From Mytilus californianus (Eukaryota > Mollusca > Bivalvia > Mytilida > Mytilidae), in the NCBI RefSeq assembly GCF_021869535.1, contig NW_026262712.1:109179640-109243639 (forward strand): a DNA stretch of 64,000 nt. Reading direction: 5' to 3'. Below, piece by piece: positions 47,505 to 59,050 of this stretch. Under the pieces are notes generated by a model. The model was not told where the DNA came from. It saw only the letters and a list, made by a program, of their open reading frames with translations, and ran no database searches. Within the stretch, counting starts at the first letter, position 1. Each line of letters starts with the position of its first letter. The position numbers and the translations under genes are program-made.

Positions 47505-48560
47505 CGCAAAAACAAAAAGAAAGAATATCTTGCAAAGTTCTTTAAAATCATTTTAATGTATATTGATGATCTTCTGTCACCCAATAGCCCATATTTCTGT
47601 AAGTGCTTGCATCTCATGTTTCCAGTGAACTTCAGCGTAAGGATACTACTGAAAGTAGGTCTGCTTCTTATTTTGATTTTTTCCACGATATTGACAGAGA
47701 TGCATGACTTTAAACCAGATTCTATGATACACATGATGACTTCACCTATCCAATCCGTCAACTGTCCATTTCTCAGCAGTTACATATCAATAGCTTCTGC
47801 CCATCGTAAGTCCAGGGGTGTGAAAATATCAAATTCCTCACTTGCCCAAGTACAAGTACTATACAAAAATATACTTGCCAAGTTTTTTTTACTTATCCTT
47901 ACTGTCTGCTATTGCACAGTCATGGCTATTAAATGTATAAGTTTAAGCGTTTATGATAAAGGTAAATCCAGAAAGGCGCTTTGGATGCAAAACATTTTTT
48001 CAGAAATTACTTGTCTGGTCAAGTAGTACAAGCCAGATAATAGAGGCATAGTTTTTTCACATCCCTGAATGTTGTCTTCATATTCCAATCAATGCGTATC
48101 ACTCTTACATGCTCACATTATACGGAATTCATTAACAGGGTGCTACTTACACAAAATTGCTCAAACAGAGGTATGAGCAAAAAGGAATGAAATCGACACT
48201 TCATGAGTTTTACAATCACCATCATGAATTGATTGACCGACACGAGCTGTCTGTGTCTCAACTCACTAGCGATATGATTTTGCGGTGTTAGATCTTCGAT
48301 ACCATAATATTTGTCAGATCTTTGAATTTATCGGCTGTGTCCTATTCCATATTGTGACATTGTGAATGAGTTTGAAATCGTATTACAGGTGATGCATACA
48401 CAGCAGCAGGAAACTACCCTATCGATGCTTCCGGTTTCGCTCCTATTGCAGTCCATGTGATTACCTCAACATTTGTTTTCTACCTGCTTCATTTGTATCT
48501 TTGTAATGGATTTATAAGATTTGAACATCATTCGGTTAACTAATGTTGCCTTTAATTTAC
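47505..48560 (+). mobile_element. Decayed retroelement with YIDD reverse-transcriptase motif
   Basis: Reads 'KKEYLAKFFKIILMYIDDLL' then 'SPNSPYFCKCLHLMFPV', the catalytic YIDD region. After frame changes come 'SASYFDFF.DID', 'NCPFLSSYISIASAH', then, past a 255-base insertion, 'KLLKQRYEQKGMKSTLHEFY' and 'HHHELIDRHELSVSQLTSDM'. The end near 48500-48560 matches the 3' end of the 23632 copy ('TTTGAACA..AACTA..GTTGCCTTTA'). It is antisense to the host gene, within the intron between MAM exons 3 and 4 (about 95 bases from exon 3). Inactive. Confidence 0.65.
47813..48067. mobile_element. 255-bp MITE nested in the RT fragment, hAT-like ends
   Basis: Starts CAGGGGTGTGAAAA and ends TTTTTTCACATCCCTG, inverted ends with one or two differences. 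It interrupts the RT protein between 'IASAH' and '(G)VYIFQS'. No clear target duplication remains. CAGGG-type ends are typical of hAT derivatives. Confidence 0.7.
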
Positions 48561-48654
48561 ATATATACTAATAACATTATATTGAGGGGGAAAAAAGATA
48601 ATTTTATTTAAATTTCTAATTTGGAAGTATGTTGCCTTTCAACTACATAGTTAC

Positions 48655-48800
48655 CATGAAAGACGTTTTTCGTTCTCCGACTGGAAATTGTCCTTTTATC
48701 CATTCGTCCCCTTGATTCCCAAAAACCTCGAACTCTGCTTTTTGTGATAGTATATCCGTTTGTCCCATTTTTCCAATATATATTTTTAATCTTCCAACTT
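48655..48800 (-). CDS. MAM domain exon 3
   Basis: Acceptor 'CATTTTCTTAACAG', then in the correct frame 'VGRLKIYIGKMGQTDILSQK', 'AEFEVFGNQGDEWIKGQF' and 'PVGERKTSFM', donor ATG|GTAACT. 'GNQGDEW' is the hallmark of the MAM domain ('G.QG..W'). The longer open frame over the same bases (48608-48862) is a different frame and is not real. It enters in phase 1 and leaves in phase 0. Confidence 0.85.
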
Positions 48801-48984
48801 CTGTTAAGAAAATGAGTAAATATGATTTTCTTGCTTTCTTTTATGGATATCAGTAATACCATTGGTCAAGGTGAGGGAAAGGTAATTTCCTGATGTAAAT
48901 TTCAAAATTTTGGCACAGAAGCTTATCTTTTGGGTCATTCGTATTAATAGTTCCTTCACTTTATTTTTTCATATAGTATTAAAT

Positions 48985-49130
48985 AAAATTGAGAATGGAA
49001 ATGGGGAATGTGTCAAAGAGACAACAACCCGACCATAGAACAGACAACAGCAGAAGGTCACCAACAGGTCTTCAATGCAGCGAGAAATTCCCGCACCCGG
49101 AGGCGTCCTTCAGCTGGCCCCTAAACAAAT
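48985..49130 (+). repeat. Mussel dispersed repeat
   Basis: 'GGGGAATGTGTCAAAGAGAC', 'AACAACCCGACCATAGAA', 'CAGGTCTTCAATGCAGCGAG' and 'GGCGTCCTTCAGCTGGCCCC'. I recognise this family from Mytilus. The frame 48989-49204 is a reading of it. Confidence 0.65.
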
Positions 49131-49204
49131 ATATATATACTAGTTCAGTGATAATGAAGTATATTTATCTATTCAATATTATTCAAATACATGCTATAAT
49201 CTGA

Positions 49205-50225
49205 AAAAGGATATTCTGTTATTTTTCTAAATATACGTTTTACATTTTGTGAATCGTTTTGAAATCAATAAATAAGGTTCTAATTCATTGCTGGTAAGAG
49301 TGCCACAGAAATTAGTCTTTTACACGAAAACACTGAAAAGTTTCATAGAGATTATCATGCAGACAACGCTGTGTATACAATATGCCCAGATGTAAATAGA
49401 ATCCTAACCGACTCATTAATATTTCTCAGTTATTTGTTGTAACAGAAATTATGTTTTTGCAGAGTGGATTACATATGCATCAGCAATTCATATCTATTCT
49501 TATTTACAGTCTTTGTTGTTTTCAAATATTACCCATTTTCATGCAATTGATTAGAACTCGATCAATTTGAACAAAAAACTTTTTTTTTTTATAAATTTTT
49601 TGAAAATTTTGTACGAACATTTGCATTTTTAAAGCATGCTCATTCTCTCCCAAATTCGAATTGTCATAGAAAAGAGGCAGAAAATACTGTTTCAAGGGGA
49701 CAAACTCTACATTGAAAAAAAATTCTGAGCAACAAGAACCCTACCAAAAACTGTGGTTGATAACAGGTGCTCCGGAAGGGGTATACCGATCCTGGTCATA
49801 AATGTGCATGTGTATGGAAACAACATCCTTCATAGATTTGATTTTCAATACTAAGTAGTTAAAATGCTGAAATATAATCTCTTTTTGTGAAACCATGGCA
49901 AAAATCTATATTTATTTGATACAAAACATTGCAAAAAGGAGGGCCAAAAGTCACAAAATTTTGGTCCAAAGTAGAATTTCAATCCATTTGAGTGATACCT
50001 TTTCTGAAACCATTGACATGTATCTATCAAGAGGTTGAATAAAAGTCGTATGCATTTCATCTGATTTTTTCATAAATTTGAACTAAAAAATTCAGGCGTA
50101 AATATTTGTTGGAAAACACTATAATAATTTCTGGACATATGGGCGGTGCGTATGTGAAAATACAGACTGTCAAACAGAAAAAAGGTCCATAAAACTTGGA
50201 AAAAAAACCATCTCAACGATCATAT
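49205..50225. other. Intron, no recognised feature
   Basis: AT-rich intronic DNA. 49690-49790 has a weak match to the 20555 repeat family ('AACAAGAACCCTACCAAAAA'). Confidence 0.35.
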
Positions 50226-50642
50226 AATAGATATAAGAAGATGTGGTATTAGTGCCAATGAGACAACTCTCCATCCAAGTCAAAATTTATAAAAGTAAAC
50301 CATTATAGGTCAAAGTACGGTCTTCAACACGGAGCCTTGGCTCACACCGAACAGCAAGCTATAAAGGGCCCCAAAAATTACTAGTGTAAAACCATTCAAA
50401 CGGGAAAACCAACGTTCTAATCTATATAAAAACGAGAAACGAGAAACACTTATGAACCACATCAACAAACGACAACTACTGAACATCAGATTCCTGACTT
50501 AGGATAGGTGCAAACAATTGCAGCGGGTTTAAACGTTTTAATGGTACCAAACCTTCACCCTTTTTCTGAAACAATAGTGTAACATCACAACATAGAAAGA
50601 CACACTATAAAATATCAAGTGAAATGGCTTAACTCAATCAAA
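50226..50642 (+). repeat. Mytilus dispersed repeat, uninterrupted copy
   Basis: Full-length relative of the copy broken at 26620/28047. At 50607-50630 it runs 'TATAAAATATCAAGTGAAA' without interruption and serves as the empty-site comparison. It lies in the intron between MAM exons 2 and 3. Confidence 0.75.
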
Positions 50643-51236
50643 GCACATATTAACACCAGTGAACATACACTGAACAAATAAATTTGATCTATGATACAAT
50701 GTAAATACAAAATAAATAAACTAAGGGAAGAATAATAAAAGTAACATGTTATACCGCTGTGAAATGTTAAATAATATAAGAAAAACAATATGCTCGAACA
50801 AAAAAAATATAAACCCACTTTGAAGGCTATTATTCTTCAGCTATCTAAAAATCAATTTGATTGCACAATTACTTTCATATTTGAAAAATTTAACGGGGCC
50901 AAAATGCGAAACCAAACTCCTAACTGTGTATTGCTAGCTTACTCCTGGTGATTATAAATTCGGTGATTAGTCACATTCGGTGATGTTACAACCGAGGAAT
51001 AGAGAAAGGGATCGTGGTTACGACAATTTAAACATATTTGTGGTCATCTGTGACACAGATATTCATAAGGAAGTATAGCAACTGTGACTTCTTACCAAAA
51101 CCGCTATATGTAACAATATGAACATGTGGTATCAATAAAACCCATAACGTTATCAAGCGATAAAAGACTCTGTGATCAATTTGAAACCGTAAGCCTTCCA
51201 TGAAATGGTAAATATAATTTGTTGACCAATGCATAC
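50643..51236. other. Intron, no recognised feature
   Basis: AT-rich. The minus frame 51028-51444 starts in exon 2 and runs on into this intron; the intronic part is not coding. Confidence 0.4.
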
Positions 51237-51377
51237 GGTTGTATCCTACTGGTCCCAACATATGATACCAGATCTCAAAACACAGACCACCGGTTGTAGC
51301 TGGAAAATACGGAGACAATAATCTTGCTTTGTCGTTCATTTCTATAGGAGATGATGATTCCATAAACATATAATGTC
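51237..51377 (-). CDS. MAM domain exon 2
   Basis: Acceptor 'TTTTTTTTCAG'. Reads 'GHYMFMESSSPIEMNDKA', 'RLLSPYFPATTGGLCFEIWY' and 'HMLGPVGYN', donor C|GTATGC. 'GHYMF.E' and 'C..FWYHM.G'-like strands are diagnostic of MAM. The Cys is the domain's third. Both ends are phase 1, and the join to exon 3 restores 'N-Q-V-G-R-L'. Confidence 0.85.
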
Positions 51378-51856
51378 CTGAAAAAAAACAAGAAATTGGA
51401 TTCACAAATATGCCATACGAAGCAATTATCAATTCAGATAACACATTGCTTTATATTTTGAAATATGTATATTTTTCTTACTTAATTGCGACTAGCGCAT
51501 AAGGAAAAAATTCTTTGACACATTTAGATCAACACATTCTGCCTTGCTGACTTGCAAATGGCAAGCAGCTATCCATATGCTAATGATCAATCATAATATT
51601 TAATCCAATGGCTTTTGAGATACTATTGATGATTAGTTATAATTGTTTTGGTTCAATCATTTTTTTTCTCCACCAATGGGCGGGCATTAGGGACATACTG
51701 TTGTTCATAAAAAAAATAATCTCTTGTGTTCAATAACTATACTATAGAATCATTATTCTGTAACACATTGCTTATTTTTTAGTTTAATTTTTTTCGAGCT
51801 TCATTTTCATCAAAAAAGAAAAGAAAACCCCTATAATTATATGTTCATTTTCCTAC

Positions 51857-52015
51857 CGTTTCGACCTTTCCCCAAGGTATGGTCATATTTCGGACCTGTG
51901 CGTCGAGTAGGTGTGGTACCAGAATTCCATTTCCATTCAAAGTTTGCTAGTTTATCATGTTGCCAGCCACAAATATTTTCATCTTCAAAATCACAGTATT
52001 TTCCTGGTTCTACAT
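51857..52015 (-). CDS. MAM domain exon 1
   Basis: Acceptor 'TTTTGTATGCAG'. Reads 'VEPGKYCDFEDENICGWQHD', 'KLANFEWKWNSGTTPTRRTG' and 'PKYDHTLGKGRN', donor G|GTAGGA. 'C.FE...C.W.QD' and 'TGP..DHT.G.G' are the opening MAM motifs with the first two cysteines. Phase 1 to phase 1. Confidence 0.88.
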
Positions 52016-52796
52016 CTGCATACAAAATATAGGCAAAGGACTATATAAGATAACTTAAAAAATAACACAGGAATGCTTTATTTCCCATGTGTCATACAAA
52101 AAATCGTAAACCATAGTATCAGTTCTGCAACTCATTTCTTTTTATTTTACTGATTTCTTGATATATTATTTAACTCAAATGTTTAGCTTATATAAATGGC
52201 TTTGCTATCTAGTGCTAATTTTAAACTTTTCAATTTTCACAGCTGATAATCTGCTGTCGAATGACCGATAGAGGCGCTTGCCACATGAGCTGCGCATTTT
52301 TATTGTCAAATAGTTGTATTTTATGTTTTAAATTATTTATTAAATTTTAATATAAGCTTGCTCGAAATCCATAATTCTGGTTGTTGTCTGTCTTTATCAA
52401 GTCGTATGTTTTATGTGCTTTATTTGTTTTGTTTTGTTCTTATATTCAATTAAAAGCTCACCAGCGTTTATTTTTTTTAAATGTGTTTTCCATGAAAAAT
52501 AAATATAAAGTTTTTTCTGTCTAAATACTGAGGAATGTGAAACAGTAAAACTTTCGTCGACAACTGCTGTAAGGTGTAGGTAGTTTAATTCCTGTTCAAG
52601 TTGTTTACCTACTGTCAAGATAAGGAACATTATCTATTCTATCATTAGTTGAAGGAAGTTTTGTATGTTTCTGTCGCTAAAATTTAAAAGTTTTACTCCT
52701 TTTAAATGAAATACACGATTTTCTAGTTTTGTTTTGAAAGAAAATCTTTTAATGCAAATAAATTCGTTATGAGAACCATAATCAAAATTTTGTACT

Positions 52797-52850
52797 CCAG
52801 ACGCCCGTTTTGCCTACAAAAGACTTATCAGTGATGCTCGAATCACTTTG
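52797..52850 (-). ncRNA. Decayed hammerhead-ribozyme motif
   Basis: The minus strand has CUGAUAA instead of CUGAUGA and CAAAA instead of GAAA, with stem II GUCU..AGGC partly kept. Same family as 12441-12490. Inactive relic in the intron beside the second sushi exon, antisense to nothing (same strand as the gene). Confidence 0.5.
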
Positions 52851-52873
52851 GTGAGCACTAAAACATACGTACA

Positions 52874-53037
52874 TTTACATGAAGGAATTTGGGCACTCCA
52901 AGTAGCTCCATCACACGTGATCATTTTCTCGCCTGTCAATATGAGTGGTGGAGCACATTTGAATTCTAGTACAGCGCCATTTTTTTCTTCAGTGATTGTA
53001 ACATTTCCTGTAGATTGAATTTCATCACAACCTTTTC
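52874..53037 (-). CDS. Sushi (CCP) domain exon 2, with 1-base frame break
   Basis: Acceptor 'TACTTTTTTCAG'. The first part reads 'KGCDEIQSTGNVTITEEK'. After the A-run the frame must shift by one to continue 'NGAVLEFKCAPPLILTGEKM', 'ITCDGATWSAQIPSCK', donor T|GTACGT. The four-Cys pattern C..C..C..W..P.C is that of a sushi domain. The run at 52981-52986 (six bases) would need seven to keep frame; the exon is 164 instead of 165 bases. Possible N-glycosylation at NVT. Start and end phases (1 and 1) fit its neighbours. Confidence 0.75.
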
Positions 53038-53320
53038 CTGAAAAAAGTAGTTTCCTGGTTTTTTAACTTGTCAATTTTATGATATTTTGTCTGCTTTTAG
53101 AGATGATTATTTGTAAAAAAAATGTTCTTTCATTCATTTGTTTCCTCCTCCTTACACAGAGTTTTGGCTATAACAATTAATTTTTTAGACTATTTTTCAA
53201 ACATCTTGCCTATGACAGAATTCGTTGGCTAGACATAGCGGGTGTATATATTATGTAGTTAACGGATTTGTCAAACAGTTGGTTAGAACTGCTAATATAA
53301 AGTTTTTTTAGTTTGAATAA

Positions 53321-53764
53321 ATGATTTTAATACAGAATTTAATTAGCTATTATGATTTCAACTTCCCAATGGTGAATTTTCCATTTCTATGTAGCAATAT
53401 TGCAGCAGCGCCTGCATACGGCGTATATATATTCAAGTTGATACGATATTACAGGGCTTGTATTTCCTATCATTACTTCCTTGATAGAGGGTTGCTGCTC
53501 ACAAGGAAGTTATCAAACCAAGAGTTTCAAAAGGCGAATTTAAAATCATCCCTTCGTAAATTTTATGGACGCCATTACGAGTTGGTTGATCGTTATGGAA
53601 TATTTGTTTCACAGATGACGACGGATGTTTCAATTGCCGTAACTCTAATTCCGTCCCCTTTTCCCCGAATGAGACCTAACGAATCAGCGGGTTTGTACTT
53701 ACATGAGCAACACGACGGGTGCAAAATGTGGAGCAGGATCTGCTTACCCTTCCGGAGCACCTGA
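53321..53764 (+). pseudogene. Reverse-transcriptase family C-terminal fragment
   Basis: Open frame with 'YYDFNFPMVNFPFLCSNIAA', 'APAYGVYIFKLIRYYRACIS' and 'SSLRKFYGRHYELVDRYGIF'. It is the longest intact reading of the C-terminal block shared with 23632 and 47505. No catalytic region, so 5'-truncated. It lies antisense in the first visible large intron, followed by a reverse copy of the 20555 repeat (53745-53940). Confidence 0.65.
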
Positions 53765-53940
53765 GATCACCCCCAGTTTTTGGTGGGGTTCATGTTGCTA
53801 AGACTTTAGTTTTCTTTTTTATGTTTTGTGTACTATTCTTTGTCTTTATTATCGTTTTTTATTTTTAGTCATGGCGTTGTCAGTTTATTTCGACTTACGA
53901 GTTTGAATGTCCCTTCGGTATATCTCGCCTCTCTTTTAAT
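53745..53940 (-). repeat. Mussel dispersed repeat (20555 family), reverse copy
   Basis: Reverse complement of 20560-20740: 'GAGATCACCCCCAG', 'CATGGCGTTGTCAGTTT' and 'GAGTTTGAATGTCCCTT'. It adjoins the RT fragment; the two often seem to travel together. Confidence 0.6.
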
Positions 53941-56249
53941 TTTTAATGTAAAATTTATCAAACAATATTTTCTTTCCCCATATTTGTTGTGATAAACTGA
54001 GCTTAGTACGTGTTAAAGTCACTTGAAACAGTCAAATATCTGAAAGTACACTGTACACAAACATATAAGTAAATATTAATATCAAATTATTTTTACAACA
54101 TGACTAAAGTGATAGAATTTGCATTGAACCGCATGAAAATTGGACAGAAAAAAACATCTTTATTATCAAACAATAGTGTTTCGAATGAAAAAATTTAGCA
54201 AGAATTTATTTTCCAAATCTGTTTATTTCAAGGGCTATTTTCTTCTAAATCATCATAGAAAGGGAAAAACTGTAAACAGTTAAACTATCAGCAAAATCCG
54301 ATATAGAATAAACGTCAATCGACAGTTCCCATTAATTGAAATGTTGTCCTGTTGGCAGTTGCCATTTATTTTTTAATTTTGCGCTTTTGGCTATTAACCT
54401 TAAAACAATAATAAACAGAGAGGAACTGCAAACAGAAAACATTATCAGGAAGACAAAAGTTACAAGGAAAGCTAATGTTAGAAATCGTAAACTGACTCCT
54501 TATATGGGTTAATACCCATAAATGACTTTACGACCATTTTTTCCTGATATTCTCCTAGCTGATATTTTTTCTAATTCCGGTAACAATTTTACTTAAACGG
54601 TGACAGATGGATGCAAGTGCTGTTACTTCTTTTTTTTTATTTCTATTTTGCATACTACAGTATTTTGACAGGTGAGCCACCTTTGAGCCTCTAGTGTATT
54701 TTCCCTGAAATGTTATCCTTCCTTTTTAGATCGACACGGTATTGTGTATGATATTACTCAAAACACTTAAATTCAATTAAAGATATGTTGGCAATTCCGT
54801 CTTTAAGAGCCAGTCTGCCAGAAAACCATGCAAAATCGAAAATATTGTCCAAATGGCATGTCGGAACTTTTGAAATATTTTTATATTTTTGAAATCTTAT
54901 ATATAAAAAAAAATTGAAAATATATCTTAGACTTTGTTGCATCGTGTCTATTTTTAGAAACAGCCTCATTTGCATAAATGCCTAAAAATCACTTAAATGC
55001 TAGTGTATAGTTTCAACTCAATAAATTCTGATTTTTAACAGTGTTACTGGTAATTTCAACTTATGTTTGCTAAAAAGATCTGGATAGACAAAAATAAACC
55101 ATGTCAGGAAAGATTTGTCTCGAATGATTATTCGTTGTGGTATGTTAAAGAAGGGCCCTGTAGACCACAATGAATTTTGAAGGAAGTTTGAGTCCATCAA
55201 TCTAAAGTGGCATTTATTTATTCATGAAATAAGCATCAGTGAATATACCAAAAGATATTGTCAAAAATATCTAAAATCTAATTTGGCAAATTATTGCAGG
55301 ATATTGAAATTTGCATCTAACTTTCCTATATTTTGATAAATTTCTGAATTATTTAAAACTTATTAAAACCCATTAACCCTAACCAATGAATTAACTTTAG
55401 ATCTGAATTAAATAGAATTACTGCATGATACAGTTTACATACATAATGTCATTATTTTTATGTATTATTGCCAAAAAATCTCTGAAATAGTGAAAAACCA
55501 GTCACAGGTTTTCTATGAGTTATTTCCCCTTGTTTACACTCTCCGTTGTGAAAACATAATGTTACCATAAGTTGTCTGTCACGGAGAAGTAGAACAAGAG
55601 ATGAGACTACTCATATTTACTGGTATCTCTTGTGGAAAATAACCAAGTTATAACAATGACACACCCGCAATACCTATTTCACAGTTAAATAAGAACACAC
55701 ATATACATTTGATTAGACTGGAGTATCTGGAAAGAAGTCAAAGTGAACCAAGAAAGTTTACCCTATTTTCATATGGCACTGGATTTTAAATATTGATGCT
55801 ATATCGCTTCAGTTAAACATATTCCGACAACAACGAGACTATTTTTGGCATTTATTGGAGAGGAAGCTTAAGTAAACTGAAATGTTGCTACCTAGAACAT
55901 ATAGCTTCCAGCAATGCAACAGAAAACAGAGAGTCTACAAGGCCTACTAGTTGGAAACAAGGGAGAGGTCATCAACATAGGAACAGATAAGAAAAAACTC
56001 TCTATCCATACACATACACATAATAGATTCATGAGGACCATTTGATTTTTTGGTTGGAGAAAAGGGGGGATGGGGTTGAGCTTGGAAGATTTTTGGATCA
56101 AATATCAATTTTCAATGTTTTTTGGGTAAATTATTTATTTTTGCTCTAGGCTGATTTAAATTAAATATTTTCATGTAAGGGAAAATGATCTAAAATCTGT
56201 GGCAAAGAAATTACTTATTTCTCTTGTAAACCTTCTGCAACAAATAATT
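53941..56249. other. Intron, mostly unassigned
   Basis: Host-gene intron. 54795-54835 contains the reverse of 'GGTTTTCTGGCAGACTGGCT', which recurs at 60617-60665. The other sequence is AT-rich, and no exon of the host gene was recognised here. Confidence 0.35.
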
Positions 56250-57535
56250 TATTTTCAACAAAAAAATGTCTTAAAATTAGTTTCCAAGGTCTAGACTTAA
56301 CACATATAATAAGAACTTTGAATATAGTGGTGAAAGCCTAAATATTGTTAAAAATTTTCAATACCTTGGTATCATATTTTCATGTACGGGTAATTTCAAT
56401 GATGCCAAATTAAAGCACATCTTGTACAGCATGCAAGAAAAGTCATGTTTATAGTCTTAAGAAAGGCTAGAAAGTTGAATTTACGAATTGATATGCAATT
56501 AGGGCTTTTTGATACGATGGTTGTACCTATTTTGTTATATGGTGCAGAAGTATGCGGTTTTGAAAATTTTAATATTATAGAAAACTTGCATGTGGAATTT
56601 TGTAAAACAATTTTGAAGGTTAAAAAAGTACTGCTCATTGTATGATTTATGGAGAATACCATTACATATTCTTATTAAAGCTAGAATGGTTGGTTTTCAG
56701 CAACGTATCATGTGTGGCAAAAGAGAAAAAAATTCATATACAATGTATTCTATATTGTATCAGCTTAGTAAAAGGGGTTTCTACCACTTTAAATGGTTGT
56801 TAGAAATTAAAAGAGATACTTTATATAAATGTGGATTTAATTTGATGTGGGATAATCAAATAATTGCTAAATCTGATAATATAATATTAGTAAGAATGTA
56901 AAGAAATGTTTGAGGGTGCTGAACTGGAGTAATAATGTGATGAATTCTGCAAAATGTCTTAATAATAGAATATACAAATCTGATTTTTGTTTTGAGAAAT
57001 ATTTATTAGTATTACCATCTGATCTAAGAATGTATTTATGTTAATTCCATTGCCTAGAAATAGATTGCCCATTGAAACTGACAGATTTTTAAATATTGAT
57101 AGAACTGAAAGACATTGTAATCTCTGTAATGCTAATGAACTTGGTGATGAGTTAAATTACTTATTCAAATGTACCTTTTTCAACAATGTAAGAGCTAAAT
57201 TTTTACCTTTAAATATGTGTAATAACCCAAATGTTTTAAAATTTAAAGAACTGGTGAATACACCAGATTTATTTACAATTACTGGAATAGCAAAATTTTG
57301 AAGTGTTATTAAAACCTTTTAATACATGTGCTTAATCATGTTACTATAATTTGTACTTTCTGTCACATATTAGTATTCATTATGTATACTATCATTGCAC
57401 CATTGTTTACCATGTTGTTCTAATGTAAATATGTTCCAACTTTTATTGTTTGTTAAAATGTTGTATTAACATACCCCATGTGGGGGCTTTTGTGAAATAA
57501 AATGTCGTATGTCTTATGTCTTATGTCTTTATCAA
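56250..57535 (+). mobile_element. 5'-truncated CR1/L2-like LINE, C-terminal ORF2 and tail
   Basis: Frames in order give 'RLNTYNKNFEYSGESLNIV', 'NFQYLGIIFSCTGNFNDAKL' (RT end), 'FDTMVVPILLYGAEVCGFEN', then 'RMVGFQQRIMCGK' and 'RNRLPIETDRFLNIDRTERH', 'CNLCNANELGDELNYLFKC' (terminal C-x2-C..H knuckle). Small frame breaks near 56430, 56630 and 56900-57030 make it inactive. The 3' end has a short 'CCCCATGTGGGG' hairpin, AATAAA, and a 7-base tandem tail (TATGTCT)n at about 57508-57530, typical of CR1/L2 elements. Antisense to the host gene in an intron. Confidence 0.7.
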
Positions 57536-58249
57536 TGAAAATATGCATCGTCTTGGTGGACCAAATTCTTGATTTTTAAGTTTGGTTATTTTCAGGTCCA
57601 GGTCAGTACTGTGACATTGGCTTGATAAAATTTACTAGCACACGTTCATGAATTTGATATGGGTTATCAAATATCTGTATACTTTTATGAATAATCATAT
57701 AAAATTATAACAAATTGCCATTGGAAGCATGAATACCTTCTCGAAAGCAGTTACATGTCAAACTGTACTTTAGTATAGAATCGTCAAACAAAAATTACGA
57801 ATCCTGAGCAGATATATGTTTTGTGTTTCCTAACCCCACCCCCCTTAATATAATCGTCCCAGTATATATACATAAAAAAAACATCTAATAATTCAACCGG
57901 TTTTTCAACAAAAATAGGGTGCGAATGGACCCAGGGGGCGAACGTGTTGGATGCGAACGTGTATTGGGAGCGAACGGACCCGATACCAAAAACTACAACG
58001 AGAGAAGGTACTCTGGTACTTAGGAAGGGTAAGCTTGTCGTGCTACACTAGTAATTACCCTTGTATTGTTCTAAAAAAAGCAGTGTCAGTAAAATTTCTA
58101 GTCTGTTTGAGACAATAATGTCAAGCGTCATTTTTGAGAAAAAAAATTTGTATTGAGCTAGAACACTATTCTTTTAGCATTTTGTCAATATTTACCTACG
58201 TTATGCTCAATCAGTTCCATATGTTATGAAAATATGGTTACGTGTTTTT
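57536..58249. other. Intron, no recognised feature
   Basis: AT-rich, with a GC-richer patch 57915-58000 ('GCGAACGTGT' repeated with 'GGAGCGAACGGACCC'). Confidence 0.35.
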
Positions 58250-59050
58250 TTGTAGGTACAAATACCATTTTTTAATCAGAAACTAGGATCTGTTAATTAC
58301 ACTTATCACAAAGACAAATTAGATGGAGGATATAATGAAACAGCAGAAACTGAATATTTTCCAAGAGCAAATGTAATAGCCGACACTGATGATAATTCAG
58401 ATGATGATCCATTCTTTGCTTGTCCAGAGCAAAATTGCTTAAATGTTTAAACAAACACCTCACGTCTTAGAATATCATATATGCATATATAAGCGTATAT
58501 ATATATATGCCAACATAGAAAATTGTTATTACAAAGCGAAACTTCTCTGGGCTAAGACATGTGTTGCTGATTTTCATGACCACGGTTTTGCTACAATTAG
58601 CTTTTGAATTTATATTGCAGAAAGATGATCTTTTACGGTTTCTATAAGCCATTGAAACGTTTTAGTAAAATTGAAAAGGAAATGGTATGGTAGTATGGTT
58701 AAGGAATTATTACATGATATATACGTAGAATGCAGTGCTACAGAAAAAAGACCAATTTTTTATCAAACCTTTGATAATTTGAAACTATTTAAGAACGATG
58801 ATGGAACAAAGAAATTTAACTCTGATGAGTGGTTACCACATCTCAAGTTTGGAGTGTATTTGCAAAATTTGTCAAACTTGAATCTAGATATCAAGCAAAG
58901 TCGTCATTAGTTAGAATTGAGAATTTGAATGTAGTTGAGGACGAAGATTTGCAAAACACCTTGGCAGAATATTAAATGATGACATACCGGTATATGCTGT
59001 GTCTGCAGACTTGGCAACATATATCATTATACAGATATAATAGACATTTC
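58250..59050 (+). pseudogene. Decayed transposon-associated protein fragments
   Basis: 58259-58450 reads 'KLGSVNYTYHKDKLDGGYNE', 'TAETEYFPRANVIADTDDNS' and 'DDDPFFACPEQNCL' then a stop, preceded by an acceptor-like 'GTGTTTTTTTGTAG'. 58690-59040 gives 'KNDDGTKKFNSDEWLPH', 'VWSVFAKFVKLESRYQAK', 'DEDLQNTLAE'. Both resemble parts of a bivalve multi-copy protein with a C2H2 finger (CPE..C) that I associate with mobile DNA. Stops and frame changes show decay. Confidence 0.4.

Noticed and set aside
47342..47761. 139-codon minus-strand frame
   Set aside because: Antisense to the YIDD-bearing RT fragment.
48608..48862. 84-codon minus-strand open frame
   Set aside because: The real MAM exon 3 (48655-48800) uses another frame of the same bases, with proper splice sites.
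51028..51236. Extension of the MAM exon 2 frame to 138 codons
   Set aside because: A phase-1 donor at 51237/51236 joins perfectly to exon 3; the rest lacks MAM character.
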